The notes below the pieces were generated by a model. That model worked only from the letters and a program-made list of their open reading frames with translations, made no database searches and was not told the DNA's origin. DNA of 64,000 bases from Rhizophagus clarus (lineage: Eukaryota > Glomeromycota > Glomeromycetes > Glomerales > Glomeraceae): positions 3,412,001 through 3,476,000 of the forward strand of contig BLAL01000285.1 of the NCBI GenBank assembly GCA_015698045.1, written 5' to 3'. This document shows, piece after piece, positions 48,320-59,186 of this stretch (position 1 is its first letter; the number at the start of each line of letters is the position of its first letter). The translations under genes and the position numbers were made by a program.

Positions 48320-48660
48320 ATTATTATATATTTGATTTTTTATATGATTTTTATTAAATAACGATTTTATTTACAATTTCATAAGAAAAATTAAAGTTAC
48401 GATTTTATTTACAATTTCATAAAAAATCAAAAATTATGATTTTATTATAATTTATTTACAATGAAAATAAAAAAATTACATTTTGTTATGTTTTTATTAT
48501 GATTTTACTTACGATGAAAATGATTTTATAAAGATAAAAAATAAATCACGATTGTATTATGATTTTATCCACGATTTTATTATGATTTTGTTTTTACAAA
48601 TTTTATAAAAAAGTTACAATATTATTATGATTTTATTAAATAAAATAAATTTATTAGATA
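48320..48660. repeat. Degenerate TTATGATTTTATTTACAAT tandem repeat
   Basis: The word (T/C)ATGATTTTATTTACAATTTCAT, with AAAAA spacers, recurs about every 40-50 bp for some 340 bp with many changes. Non-coding. Confidence 0.55.
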
Positions 48661-48812
48661 ATCAAAACTTCAGAGGGTTAAATTGCAATGCTAACAGCGT
48701 AACGCTAACATGTGAATCCAATTTTAGTCTATTTTGATTGTGATGTAAATAATGATCATCAAATTTCCGATGCTTATTTAAAAAACTGCTGCACATTTTT
48801 CAATTGGTCAAT

Positions 48813-51140
48813 TAGGACCCAGAAATATACATATAGGGGTAGGGTCTACAGATGCGTCGTTACTATAGTGAAGTTAGACGGAGTAAGGTTTTGATTTGCG
48901 TATAATTCAGGATTTTTTTAGTCCATAGTTATAAAAATTTTGATAAAAAATACGCAATAAGAAATTCAGTTCGCGTATATTTGGTCTAAATTTGGTCGAT
49001 CATATACTGCATATATTATATTTATTGCCGTTCATTCCATAAAGTTTATATAAAAAATAGATTTTTAGTGCATGTGGCTTTTCATATCAATTAATCAAAT
49101 CGATCAAAAAAAAAGATTAAGCAAATTTAATTTTTTTGCTAATGTTAATTTTTAACTCAACAAAACTCTTCAATATTTCCATTCCCATTTTTTTTCTCAT
49201 TTCCTCCTCCTTTCCCTTTTACTCTTTCCCCTTTACCTTACTCTTCAGTTGTCAGGTCTTTTCCCTTTCGTCTCTTTTCTCTCTATTGGCTTTTCTTTTC
49301 CCACATGTTTCCTTTTCCCATAACTTTCCTTTTCTCCTGACTTTTTCGTTTGGATACAAATTTCGATAAGGACTAAGGAGAAAGTTTTTTTAAATTTTAT
49401 TCTTTTAATGAAATGTTTACTAATATTTTTATATTTTATGTTTTTCTTTAGGCCGAGTCTTTGGACAAGAATAAAGGATAATTTTTAATTTCGAATTTTT
49501 CTTTAGCGAAACGTTCTACAAACGTTTCAATTTTCTTTTTTTTTTCAGGTAGCCCGATCTTTGGACGCGTGGTGATTTGGTAGGGAATCTGAAATATTTT
49601 TTTTAAAAATTGATTTTTTTTATCGAAACGTTTTATTAACATGTTTCGACTTTATTCTCTTTTTAGGTGGCTAGAACCTTTATCGCGTAGATTTCTGATT
49701 AAAAAAAAACTTAATATGAGGAAATGATAATAATTATCAGTTATACTGTATGACGACCATCCAAGTGGCTATAAATTTCATTTTTAGTGGTATTTCGATC
49801 TGAATACTGACCTGAAATAGATTTCAATTTTAGATGGCCTGGACACGTAGAAATTTTGATAATTTTTTTCTTAAGACGGATAGGGGCGTGAATCTTTGGT
49901 CAGAACTTGGAACTTGCAACTTTTTTTTGGTCTAGATATGTGAAGTAAGAAATCTGGAATTATCTTTTTTATGTATTTCTTTTAGCGAAATGGTACTAAC
50001 GTTTCGGTTTTCTTTTTTTTTTTTAGACGTTTAACACGACTTTAGATCTTTGGAAACGTGAGATTTTGATATATATATTGGCATGTAAAAAATATATATG
50101 TTTTTTTATTATCTATTTTAGCGAACATTACTAACTTTTCATTTTTTTTTTTTCTTTAGGAGATTTTTTGAGTCTCTCTGGACATGGTAATCCGAAAAGT
50201 AAATAAAATATATATATATATTTGTATATTTTTATTTATAACTATTAACTGTTCATTTTTATTTCTTTATTTTTTGGCATGCTGGATCTCGGTAAATTGG
50301 CTTTGGTTCTTTTTTTTTTTAGACGAGTTAGGACAAATGTATTTTTGTAAGAAAGTCTTTTTAGTAATTTTTTTTATAGTCTTTTAATGAAACTCCTATT
50401 AGCAGCTTCATTTCATTACTATTTTTTTTAGATCACCAATTTTTCAGATCATCGAAGGTAAAAATTCATATTTTGAACGGCTTGAATCTTAGGAACTTGG
50501 ATTCTTTTTTAATTTGTTTCTTTAACAAAACATTTGCTAATGAACGGCATTAGATGCAAAAAAATTATCAGGGTTAAGAACCAACTATTCGTTTAATGTT
50601 ATTTGGAAGCAAATTGCTGATATGGAGACCATAAAACGATAAAAATGAGAATATTTTATTGGTTTTTACGGCTTATAGCTAATAGTTTTATTAGACTAAA
50701 TAATAAGATATGATATCCAATATTTTAAGTTAATGATGAATAAGTTGATAAATAAATAAATTATGTACAATATAAAATAAATTTAATAAGTTAATAATAT
50801 AACAGTAAATATCCGTAAGGATTCCTTAAGTGTAAATCTAGTATTCTACAAACTTTTAGTTCCAAAGATCCGCTGAGGTGGGAACGGATCCTTATTAATT
50901 ATTGAAAATAAGAATTTTTCTATATGGACTCTGGCTGATGCAGCTTGAAAAGCTCAAGCTAGCTCGTAACCCAGCTCGGCTAAATACTAGATAGTCTGAA
51001 ATTTTATTTGCGTATTTTTGCAGGATTTTCAATATCAGGTGTCAATTTTGCGTACCGTTCATATAAAAAAACCCTTGCGTACAGATCATAATAAATTTTT
51101 TTCTTGTCACCTGACTCCTGTATATATATTTCTGGGTCCT
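48813..51140. mobile_element. 2.3-kb inverted-repeat element with internal tandem array
   Basis: The termini AGGACCCAGAAATATACATA and, inverted, AGGACCCAGAAATATATATA (then AGG) are flanked by a perfect 8-bp duplication GGTCAATT (48805-48812 and 51141-51148). The 8-bp target suggests the hAT or P class. No transposase is visible. Inside are a pyrimidine-rich stretch (49175-49340) and a tandem array of about nine or ten units (49440-50560). The small MITE at 42660 shares the terminal AGGACCC.GAAA. Confidence 0.85.
49440..50560 (+). repeat. Tandem array of splice-acceptor-like units inside the 2.3-kb element
   Basis: About nine or ten degenerate units, mostly 97-167 bp apart. Each tends to hold (T/A)GCGAAACGTT..ACTAACGTTTC, a long T-rich run ending in TAG or CAG, and then a (G)ATCTTTGGAC..GTG block. 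AG ends occur at about 49451, 49548, 49666, 49833, 50026, 50159, 50322 and 50431. Two units have a perfect TACTAAC branch word and several others have near matches. Donor-like sites after the blocks are inconsistent, so a spliced gene is doubtful. Confidence 0.6.
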
Positions 51141-51469
51141 GGTCAATTGATATATTGAAACTGAATTGAACTGAACTGAAATTTAAATTGAAATTTATAT
51201 TGATATATCTATATTTATTAAAAACGAGCCCTGTTTTGTCACTTGATGCTAACCAAATTAATGCCTTCTTCCTTCCTTTTTTCAGGGGGGGCGTTAGGCG
51301 GGTAGAACCACAAGATCATAGTAAAAGTATTTGACACCGGCATCACGCCCTCTATTTTTTCATTTTTATTAAGTATTCTATGGACTTAAAATTTTTTACT
51401 ATAAAATTTAAGATCAGCTGACACCAACAACTTTGTATCGCAATCTGTATATAACAACATTAAAAAATG

Positions 51470-52230
51470 TTAAAAAACGAGTTTGACTTATTTTTTTTAT
51501 TAAAACAGCGATTTTTTTTTATTAATTGGTTTAATGGAAAAAATGGTTAAACGATTTAAATAAAATGAAAAAAAAAACGGTTGTTATTTACTAATCATTT
51601 TAAAATGAAAAAAAAAAAATTGTTTTATTTGTATAAAAACTATTAAAAAAATAGAGTATTTTTTGCAAAAAAGAAAAATAATTTTTTCGTTAATAAGTTT
51701 AAAAAGTCGTTAAATTTTTTTTTTTTTATTATTATCTGGATTTTTTTTTTAATTATTCGATTAAAAAACTCTGTTAAAAATAAATTACTAATCATCGGTT
51801 TAATAATCGTTAAAAAAAAAAAAAATAAATAAAATCTTTTAATTATTTGATAATAAGTTTAAAAACCATAAAAGACAATAATTTTTTCTTGGTTATCCGG
51901 TTTGAGATTTAATAGGCCATTAAAAAAATAAATTGATTTTTTTATTATCCGGTTTAATAAATAAACTGTTAGGAAAAGAAAAATTAATTTTTTTTTTAAT
52001 TAATTACTTTTTTTTTTGTAAAAAAACGCTAAAAGGCATTTGTTAAAATCATTTTTAACAAAAACGAAATTAATTATATTTTATTGTTTTGATAAAACGA
52101 TACTAATACTTTTTTTTATTGATCGTTTTAATAAAACAAATTATTATTTTTATTAATCGTTTTTAATAAAAACGATATTAAAAACGATTTTGACATTTTT
52201 TTTATTAATTATTTTTTTAATCGTTTTGGA
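51470..52230. repeat. Diverged ATTAAAAACGATT-type satellite
   Basis: Loosely repeated TTTTTATTAATCG/CGATTAATAAAA words and long T/A runs over about 750 bp. This looks like an older, decayed relative of the array at 54.0-55.7 kb. Confidence 0.55.
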
Positions 52231-52885
52231 CGTTTATCACTTAGCAGCGTGTATACTTATATCTAGTATATCATAGGGGACGAAGTCCCCTAAATAAGCG
52301 CATATTCTAGTTTACTTTAATGCATTTACTTGACCAATAGACCCAACATTGAATTTTGAAGGCTTCGAAAATATGTGGTAAATTACTGTAAATAATGTGG
52401 CAAAGCAGTTAAGCCACAATATACTAACATTTTTATTTTTCATAAAAACATGTTAGTTCACCATTCATCCCCAAATCGTTTCATTCGTTTAATAAATAAT
52501 AATTCTATTTCCACTAATCGTCTTCCAAATAATATAACAAATATATACAGATTTACCAGTTTATTACTTTATTAAGGCTAAAGATCATAAAAAGCCTCAG
52601 CGAGGCTTTTTGTTGCATGTTTCAGCCATTTGAAAACTTGACATTGTGGCTTTACTTTCAAATTTTCATCATTATGTTCATAAGAACGTAAACACCTGAC
52701 AATAATAATAATTATGATTATCAACTAGGGCTCTTTTAGTACAGTTAGTGAGCTTAGTTTAAATATATTGACAGTTAATCAATTGTGGTATTTTTATTGT
52801 TAAACCTTGATCTGAGTCCTTGGCAAATTTTCATTGCTAAATTTTTATCATCACTTACAATATGTGTGGCAGTGGTAAACCTGAA
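52230..52885. other. No gene seen; two compact hairpins
   Basis: The perfect hairpin AGGGGAC-GAA-GTCCCCT lies at 52275-52291. The 10-bp stem hairpin AAAAAGCCTC-AGC-GAGGCTTTTT lies at 52589-52611. No coding signal. Confidence 0.6.
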
Positions 52886-52889
52886 TAAT

Positions 52890-53190
52890 ATTATTGTCTA
52901 AATAAATGCTTAACATGAACAAATAAATCATGTTTACTTAGATCAATTATTTAAATGCTTTAAGATATGACTTTATATGCAAATATTTAATCCCTATTTA
53001 TTTTTGATTACTTAGTTTAGATTTCCATATATTATATATATGTATATTTTAATTTCACATTTGTCCTCCAAAAAATAACCAAATTAATCTAAAAAATTTT
53101 GAATTTATCTATAAACATTTAAAGTGTAAAATATGCAGTATGTAAAATTAGTGTTTATTAAACATTTTTGTCTGTCCTGATATGCCATAG
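52890..53190. mobile_element. MITE, family copy 2 (diverged)
   Basis: It shares TTAATCCCTATTT...TTTAGATTTCCATAT and the terminal TTTTGTCTGTCCTG with 4187-4470. The left end is eroded, so that boundary is approximate. Confidence 0.5.
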
Positions 53191-53419
53191 TAATAGACAA
53201 TCTGTCTGTATTATTTTTCACATATAATTTTTTTTACTTTGATCTAAAAAATAAACAATTAGATAATAAGATGTTCATTATCATCATCTCATTCCTCCAT
53301 CTTCTTCTCAGCTCACCCATGACTCAAAAAGTCAGGAAGATGAGATTGTTAATCTTAGATGGTAAAGGTCCACTCAAACGTTATCTATGTTTTTGCATGG
53401 TTGTCGTAAAGTTGGTGAA

Positions 53420-53985
53420 TTGACACCTGGGCTAACTGAGTCGAGTATTAATATAAACTCAGAATCAACTCGAATGTCACGTGACTATAAGATCCTCAAA
53501 TCAAACTCGCGAACTGACCCATGTTGACTCGACTTTAATTATAATTTAATAAAAGACGTTTACCAACGTTTATAATTTGTCAAAAAAACGGTGCAAAACA
53601 TTTTTTAATGTATAATTTAATAAAGTTTAACATATACAATTTAACAAAAAAAAACGCTTCGCAGTGCTTTTTTGATAATTTGATAAAAAATGTTGTGAAA
53701 ACGTTTTTTGATATGGGAAAAATGTTGCGCATTTTTAACAACGCGATAAAAAGCATAAACGTTGGAAAACGGTTTTTTTTGATATTAAAAAACGTTGTGC
53801 ATTTTTTGATATCAGATATACATAATTTAATTTCAAAAAAACGTTTCGCTAGAACTCCAAATCTGACCCGACTGGTTGACCCGGTTGGGTCAGTGTTAAT
53901 CGGGTACCTGATCTGACCCATTGACCCGACAAAAAACGCTGAAAAAAAACGCCGAAACTATTGGTCCTGGCGTTTTTATATTTAA
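53420..53985. repeat. GC-rich GACCCG/CGGGTC element remnant
   Basis: Two GC-richer blocks, at about 53425-53535 (ACTGAGTCGAG, TGACCCATGTTGACTCGAC) and 53860-53935 (TGACCCGACTGGTTGACCCG), bracket an AT-rich middle with repeated AAAACG(C/T)TT words. It is probably a MITE like those at 33-38 kb, but no target duplication was found. Open frames on both strands here are by-products of the inverted structure. Confidence 0.5.
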
Positions 53986-53989
53986 AGTT

Positions 53990-55700
53990 TGGCTAAATCG
54001 GTTTTTTATTACTAAAAACGATTATTAAAAATGATTAATAATTTTTTTTTGTTATTAAAAACGATTAATAAATCTTTTTTTTGTTATCAAAAATGATTAA
54101 TAAATCGTTTTTTTTTGTTATTAAAAACGATAACAAATCCTTTTTTTCTTTTGTTATTAAAAAATCGCTTTTTTTTTGTTATTAAAAACGACTAAGAAAA
54201 TCATTTTTTTTATTATTAAAAACGATTAAGAAAATCATTTTTTATTATTAAAAATGATTAAGAAAATAGTTTTTCCTTTTGTTATTAAATCATTTTTCCT
54301 TTTGTTATTAAATCGTTTTTTTTTTGTTATTAAAAACGATTAAGAAAATCGTTTTTTCTTTTGTTATTAAAAAATTGCTTTTTTTTTGTTATTAAAAACG
54401 ACTAAGAAAATCGTTTTTTTTATTATTAAAAACGATTAAGAAAATCATTTTTTTTGTTATAAAAACGATTAAGAAAATTGTTTTTTCTTTTGTTATTAAA
54501 AACGATTAAGAAAATCGTTTTTTCTTTTGTTATTGCTTTTTTTTTTGTTATTAAAAACGATTAAGAAAATCGTTTTTTCTTTTGTTATTACTTTTTTTTG
54601 TTATTAAAAACGATTAAGAAAATCGTTATTAAAAGCGATTAACAAATCGTTTTTTTCTTTTGTTATTAAAAGCGATTAGCAAATCGTTTTTTTCTTTTGT
54701 TATTAAAAATGATTAAGAAAATCGTTTTTTCTTTTGTTATTAAAAAATCGCTTTTTTTTTTGTTATTAAAAACGACTAAGAAAATCGTTTTTTTTCTTAT
54801 TAAAAACGATTAAGAAAATCATTTTTTTTATTATTAAAAATGATTAAGAAAATCGTTTTTTTTTTTGTTATTACTTTTTTTTTGTTATTAAAAACGATTA
54901 AGAAAATCATTTTTTTTTTGTTATTACTTTTTTTTTGTTATTAAAAATGATTAAGAAAATCGTTTTTTTTTCTTATTAAAAATGATTAGCAAATCGTTTA
55001 TTTCTTTTGTTATTAAAAACAATAAAGAAAATCGTTTTTGTTATTAAAAACGATTAACAAATCGTTTTTTTTCTTTTGTTATTAAAAACAATTAAGAAAA
55101 TCGTTTTTTCTTTTGTTATTAAAAAATCGCTTTTTTTTTGTTATTAAAAACGACTAAGAAAATCGTTTTTTTTCTTATTAAAAACGATTAAGAAAATCAT
55201 TTTTTTTATTATTAAAAATGATTAAGAAAATCGTTTTTTTTTTTGTTATTACTTTTTTTTTGTTATTAAAAACGATTAAGAAAATCGTTTTTTTTTGTTA
55301 TTACTTTTTTTTTGTTATTAAAAACGATTAAGAAAATCGTTTTTTTTTCTTATTAAAAATGATTAGCAAATCGTTTATTTCTTTTGTTATTAAAAACAAT
55401 AAAGAAAATCGTTTTTGTTATTAAAAACGATTAACAAATCGTTTTTTTCTTTTGTTATTAAAAACAATTAAGAAAATCGTTTTTTTATTATTAAATACGA
55501 TTAAGAAAATTGTTTTTTCTTTTGTTATTAAAAAATCGCTTTTTTTTTGTTATTAAAAACGATTAAGAAAATCGTTTTTTCTTTTGTTATTACTTTTTGT
55601 TTTGTTATTAAAAACGATTAAGAAAATCGTTTTTTCTTTTGTTATTACTTTTTTTTTGTTATTAAAAACGATTAAGAAAATTGTTTTTTTTTGTTATTAA
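53990..55700. repeat. Hairpin-forming AT satellite, about 36-bp unit, 1.7 kb
   Basis: The unit is close to TTGTTATTAAAAACGATT, then AAGAAAATCGTTTTTTCTTT. It is repeated about 45 times, and each copy contains the inverted pair AACGATT/AATCGTT. Variant units (AATCGC, AACGACT, GATTAGCAAATC) occur in the same order in two adjacent blocks, 54722-55100 and 55101-55470, offset by 379 bp. This shows a recent higher-order duplication. Confidence 0.9.
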
Positions 55701-56688
55701 ATTAACGAATTTTTTTGTTTTCAGACACCTTCTTGAACGTAATTTTGAAGGTATTTACTTTCGAATTTTTTTTTATTTTAAATAAGTTAAAATTGACTTA
55801 TTTTTTTTGTATGTTTAGGAAAAAATGATTATCAGAGAAACAAAAACGAAAGATTTTTTATTCAATTTTGATCAACAAAAAAAAATTAAAATATGCGAAT
55901 ATTTTATGATTTATAAAATTAATGGTTGTTCTTACTGGCACAGGAAGAGGTTTTGTAAAAAATTAGTCTAAAGAAATGCTCAATCAATTTTTTTCATGCT
56001 TAAGCTTGAGCTTAAGCTTAAGCTTATGCTTATGCTTATGCTTAGGCTTATGCTTAGGCTTATGCTTAAGCTTAATATATTATAAAATTAAAACGACCTT
56101 TTTTTATCAAAAAGGAAATTATCTTCATATCCGTGATAACTTTGGCAACTGTACATGTGTGTATAAACAAAGGCGGAATGGAGAAATTAAGGTGAAAATC
56201 CAGTCAAAATGAAATGATTGACCAATTATTTTGCCTATTATAGAAAAAAAACGCCTTAAATTCTTTTATTTGGGTTAACTTAAATTCTTTTATTTGGGTT
56301 AAATCAATTACAGGATTTAGTTCATATTACGTAGATAAAGCTAAAAATGGTTATGAGGCGCAAGTCGTAAGGCTTAAGTATTATTTTTAACAAATGTTTA
56401 GACTAACATATTATTTGTTTTCTCAACGAGATATTACAGTTGCTTAGTATATAAACGACAACAAATACAGAAGCTAGATTGCGCCGTTAAATAAATGACA
56501 AATATGGAAAAAGCAATCTTTTGTTTACATGTTAACACTAATTTTCTCTCGTTTTAAGAAATAAAATGCGTAATTACATAGAATATATTAACTTGCAAAT
56601 ATTTAAAAACGTTTTTTTTATTTTATTTATTTATTTTTTTTCTAAAAAAAATAAAAATCCAATTTGTACACTATTCACGCTGTTTATC
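55700..56688. other. No gene confirmed; AAGCTT hexamer repeat
   Basis: A GCTTAA/GCTTAT/GCTTAG hexamer repeat, about 12 units, lies at 55998-56072. Just after it, about 56095-56212 reads like the end of an open frame (GNYLHIRDNFGNCTCVYKQR) of unknown family. A duplicated TTAAATTCTTTTATTTGGGTTAA lies at about 56257-56301. TATATAAA at 56448-56455 may belong to the gene at 56689. Confidence 0.4.
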
Positions 56689-57900
56689 ATGAAGTTTGCA
56701 CGATGGAGGATGTGCTCAATATTTTTTTTGACGGTTTTAATTCACTTTTCTACATTATCAAATGGATATAAAACTCAAGGTGGATCAACTTTAGTTTCTA
56801 ATTTGGAATATACTAAAAATTCAAATATTAGTTATGGAATTGTTAGAAAGCGTAAGTTTTATTTATTTATATTTTTACATTTTGAAATCCATTTAAAGAG
56901 TATTGATAAAAAATTCTTTAGGTGATATATTCCGAGATAATAAAATTCAGCTCATTCTATTGATCGCTGCTTATATCATTTTTTTGTTTTTATTAACCCT
57001 GATGATCCGCCGCCTTAAGAAAGAAGTACGCAAATTATATAGACTATTTTAAATGAATACGTACTTAAGTTTACATACATTTACTGATTTTTATAACTCA
57101 TAAAAAATTTTATGCTGTTTATATATGTTTTAGGCAGATATTGATGCTAGTCTTAAAGTTATTATCGCACTTGTTGCATTCGTATTTTATATTATATATA
57201 CTTGTGAAAATGCTCACGACGTAGAAAAGCTTGCTTTAGCAAGGTAGTATTATATCATTGCTTTTTCATAACATACAAAACCATTAATTTTTTTTTATTT
57301 CATATTAGTATTTTACTTTTAGTCCTTCCATTTGTTATAAAATTAAGTTTGGGATTATTTATAATAATTCGAGATTCAAAAACAAATCCCAGATTTCGTG
57401 ATTGGATAAAAGAACACACTGTAATCACATTCTTTTTCGTAATTCTAACAGGTGTAGATCTTGATGCGTTAACATTGTTGAATTCAGGAATGAAAGAAAC
57501 CTCTTTATCAAAAAGTGCAAGAAAATGGATTGCCATTATTGAATGTGTTGGACTTTTCTTAAGAGATTTACCCATATTGGCGATTCTTGTAAGTATTTAA
57601 AGAATTTTTCTTATTAAACAAATGAATGAGTAAATGAATAAATTATTAATTCATTAATTAATTAATATTAATATACTATGCTTAACTTATAACGTATCAT
57701 AGGTTTTATATTATAAACTGGCTTTAGATTACGGAATTATTCCATTTTTTGCCTTGATTTCATTAATTATGTTAATAGTTTATGCAATTATATGGAATAT
57801 GCTCAGTCTTCTAATGTCTTATGGACAAAAACCTGTTACTAAATCAAGTGTAATTGAAATGGTAGATGAACCTGAAATTGTAATAAGGGGAACTACATAA
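56689..57900 (+). CDS. Multi-pass membrane protein with signal peptide, unknown function
   Basis: Five exons: 56689-56851, 56922-57025, 57134-57243, 57309-57588 and 57703-57900, all GT-AG and in frame, giving 284 residues. Residues 1-27 look like a signal peptide (MKFARWRMCSIFFLTVLIHF, then STLSNG). There are membrane segments in exon 2 (QLILLIAAYIIFLFLLTLMI), exon 3 (VIIALVAFVFYIIY), exon 4 (ILLLVLPFVIKLSLGLFIII) and a last one in exon 5 (FFALISLIMLIVYAIIW). Between the fourth and fifth lies a soluble stretch, RDSKTNPRFRDWIKEHTVIT...GVDLDALTLLNSG. I know this layout only as an uncharacterised Rhizophagus family. A start at 56566 is possible, but it lacks the clean signal peptide. After the TAA another frame continues coding-like to 58003, so the C-terminus may be cut short by a one-base change near 57885. 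Confidence 0.8.
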
Positions 57901-58740
57901 AGGTAAAAGTTCAGAAACTCAATTTATTATTAGTGAAGAACGGGAACAAATTGTTGGAAAAGTTGAAAACCAAATATTATATAACGATAATATCGAAAAT
58001 TGACAGGGAACACATGTCAATAAAACATATTTTATTCAAAGGATGCTTCCTTATGATAATCATATTTAGATGAGGTTAAAACAAATAGTTAAATTTATTG
58101 TATAATAAAAAACTCATATCAATTTAAACATTAATTTAACCAACTTTTCTTCTTTTTTGTGTTAAACTATATTTCATATGAATGCTAATATATTTGATAG
58201 ATTGATTGATGTAGACTGTTAAACAACAGAATTTATTTTATTTTTCTGATAAGGCAATATAATTCTCTAAAAATACAAGTCAACTGCTAGTATAACTACT
58301 GATCAAGAAGAAATCTTTCCACAGTCATTATAGAATTTTCTGACTGCGGACAAATTGGGATAGCCTATATAATAAACTACATAGTATTTTTGCCCATTTT
58401 ACCAACACCTGTTTTACCAATATCAAATTTACTTGGCGACTTATCATTTCATCAACATCTCATTTTTCAAATAATTTCAACAAATTCCCAGCCATTATGC
58501 CAATATTTTAACCGGTTCGTGGTTTTTGGTAAGGTATGGCATTTAATTTGTGACAAACAGAGACTAGTCTACTCAAAAAAAACTAAGTTGTCGCGAATGT
58601 TTTTATTTTTTATTTAATTGTTTTGAGGAGTTATTTTAAAATATCTTTATAGTAAAAAAGACAATAAAAAAAAATTAAAATTTTCTCATTTTAAGAATAT
58701 TTATTGAATAATATTATAGACTAGAGTTCAGAACCGGTTG
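57901..58740. other. 3' flank; out-of-frame coding-like tail, then no gene
   Basis: 57887-58003 is open in the +1 frame relative to the last exon (GKSSETQFIISEEREQIVGK ... NIEN, stop). It reads like the lost C-terminus of the preceding gene. From about 58010 to 58740 there is AT-rich sequence without supportable genes. Confidence 0.45.
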
Positions 58741-59186
58741 CATTTTTATTTTTATTTTTATTTTTATTGAACAGATATTAGAAGCGAACACATAAATTAT
58801 AAACACATCAAAATTGATACATGAAAATAAAAAATGAAACTAACTAATAGAAGCGAACTAAATCTACTTTGACGGTAGAGTAATTATATAACGAACTATC
58901 TAAAAATAACTAACTACTTCTAGAAACATTCAATAATTAACCCACTACCTCTTTTACAGCCAGTTAAAAACCAGGTAAATCAAAGCCCGCTCTGCAGAAA
59001 AGAAAGTAATAAAAACCATATATAAAATTCTATATAAAGTATACTAACTAACTACTAGCGCTACGAAGTAAGATTACTATAAAATTCAATAATATTTTTA
59101 CCAAAATATATATTATTACGAATACTATCTAGAGCATCAAATTTATATTCTAATTCTCTATCACTATTCAAAGTATTATTAAACGG

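Noticed and set aside
49136-49369. 77-codon Ser/Phe/Leu-rich open frame resembling a signal peptide
   Set aside because: A translation of a pyrimidine-rich tract inside the 2.3-kb transposable element; no following exon keeps a sensible frame.
53580-53921. Open frames over 100 codons on both strands
   Set aside because: They mirror each other because the sequence is a degenerate inverted and repetitive element; no family features.
55976-56212. 78-codon open frame with Leu-Ser/Leu-Cys repeats
   Set aside because: The repeat part is only the AAGCTT-type hexamer satellite; the last 35 codons look better but have no start or family match.
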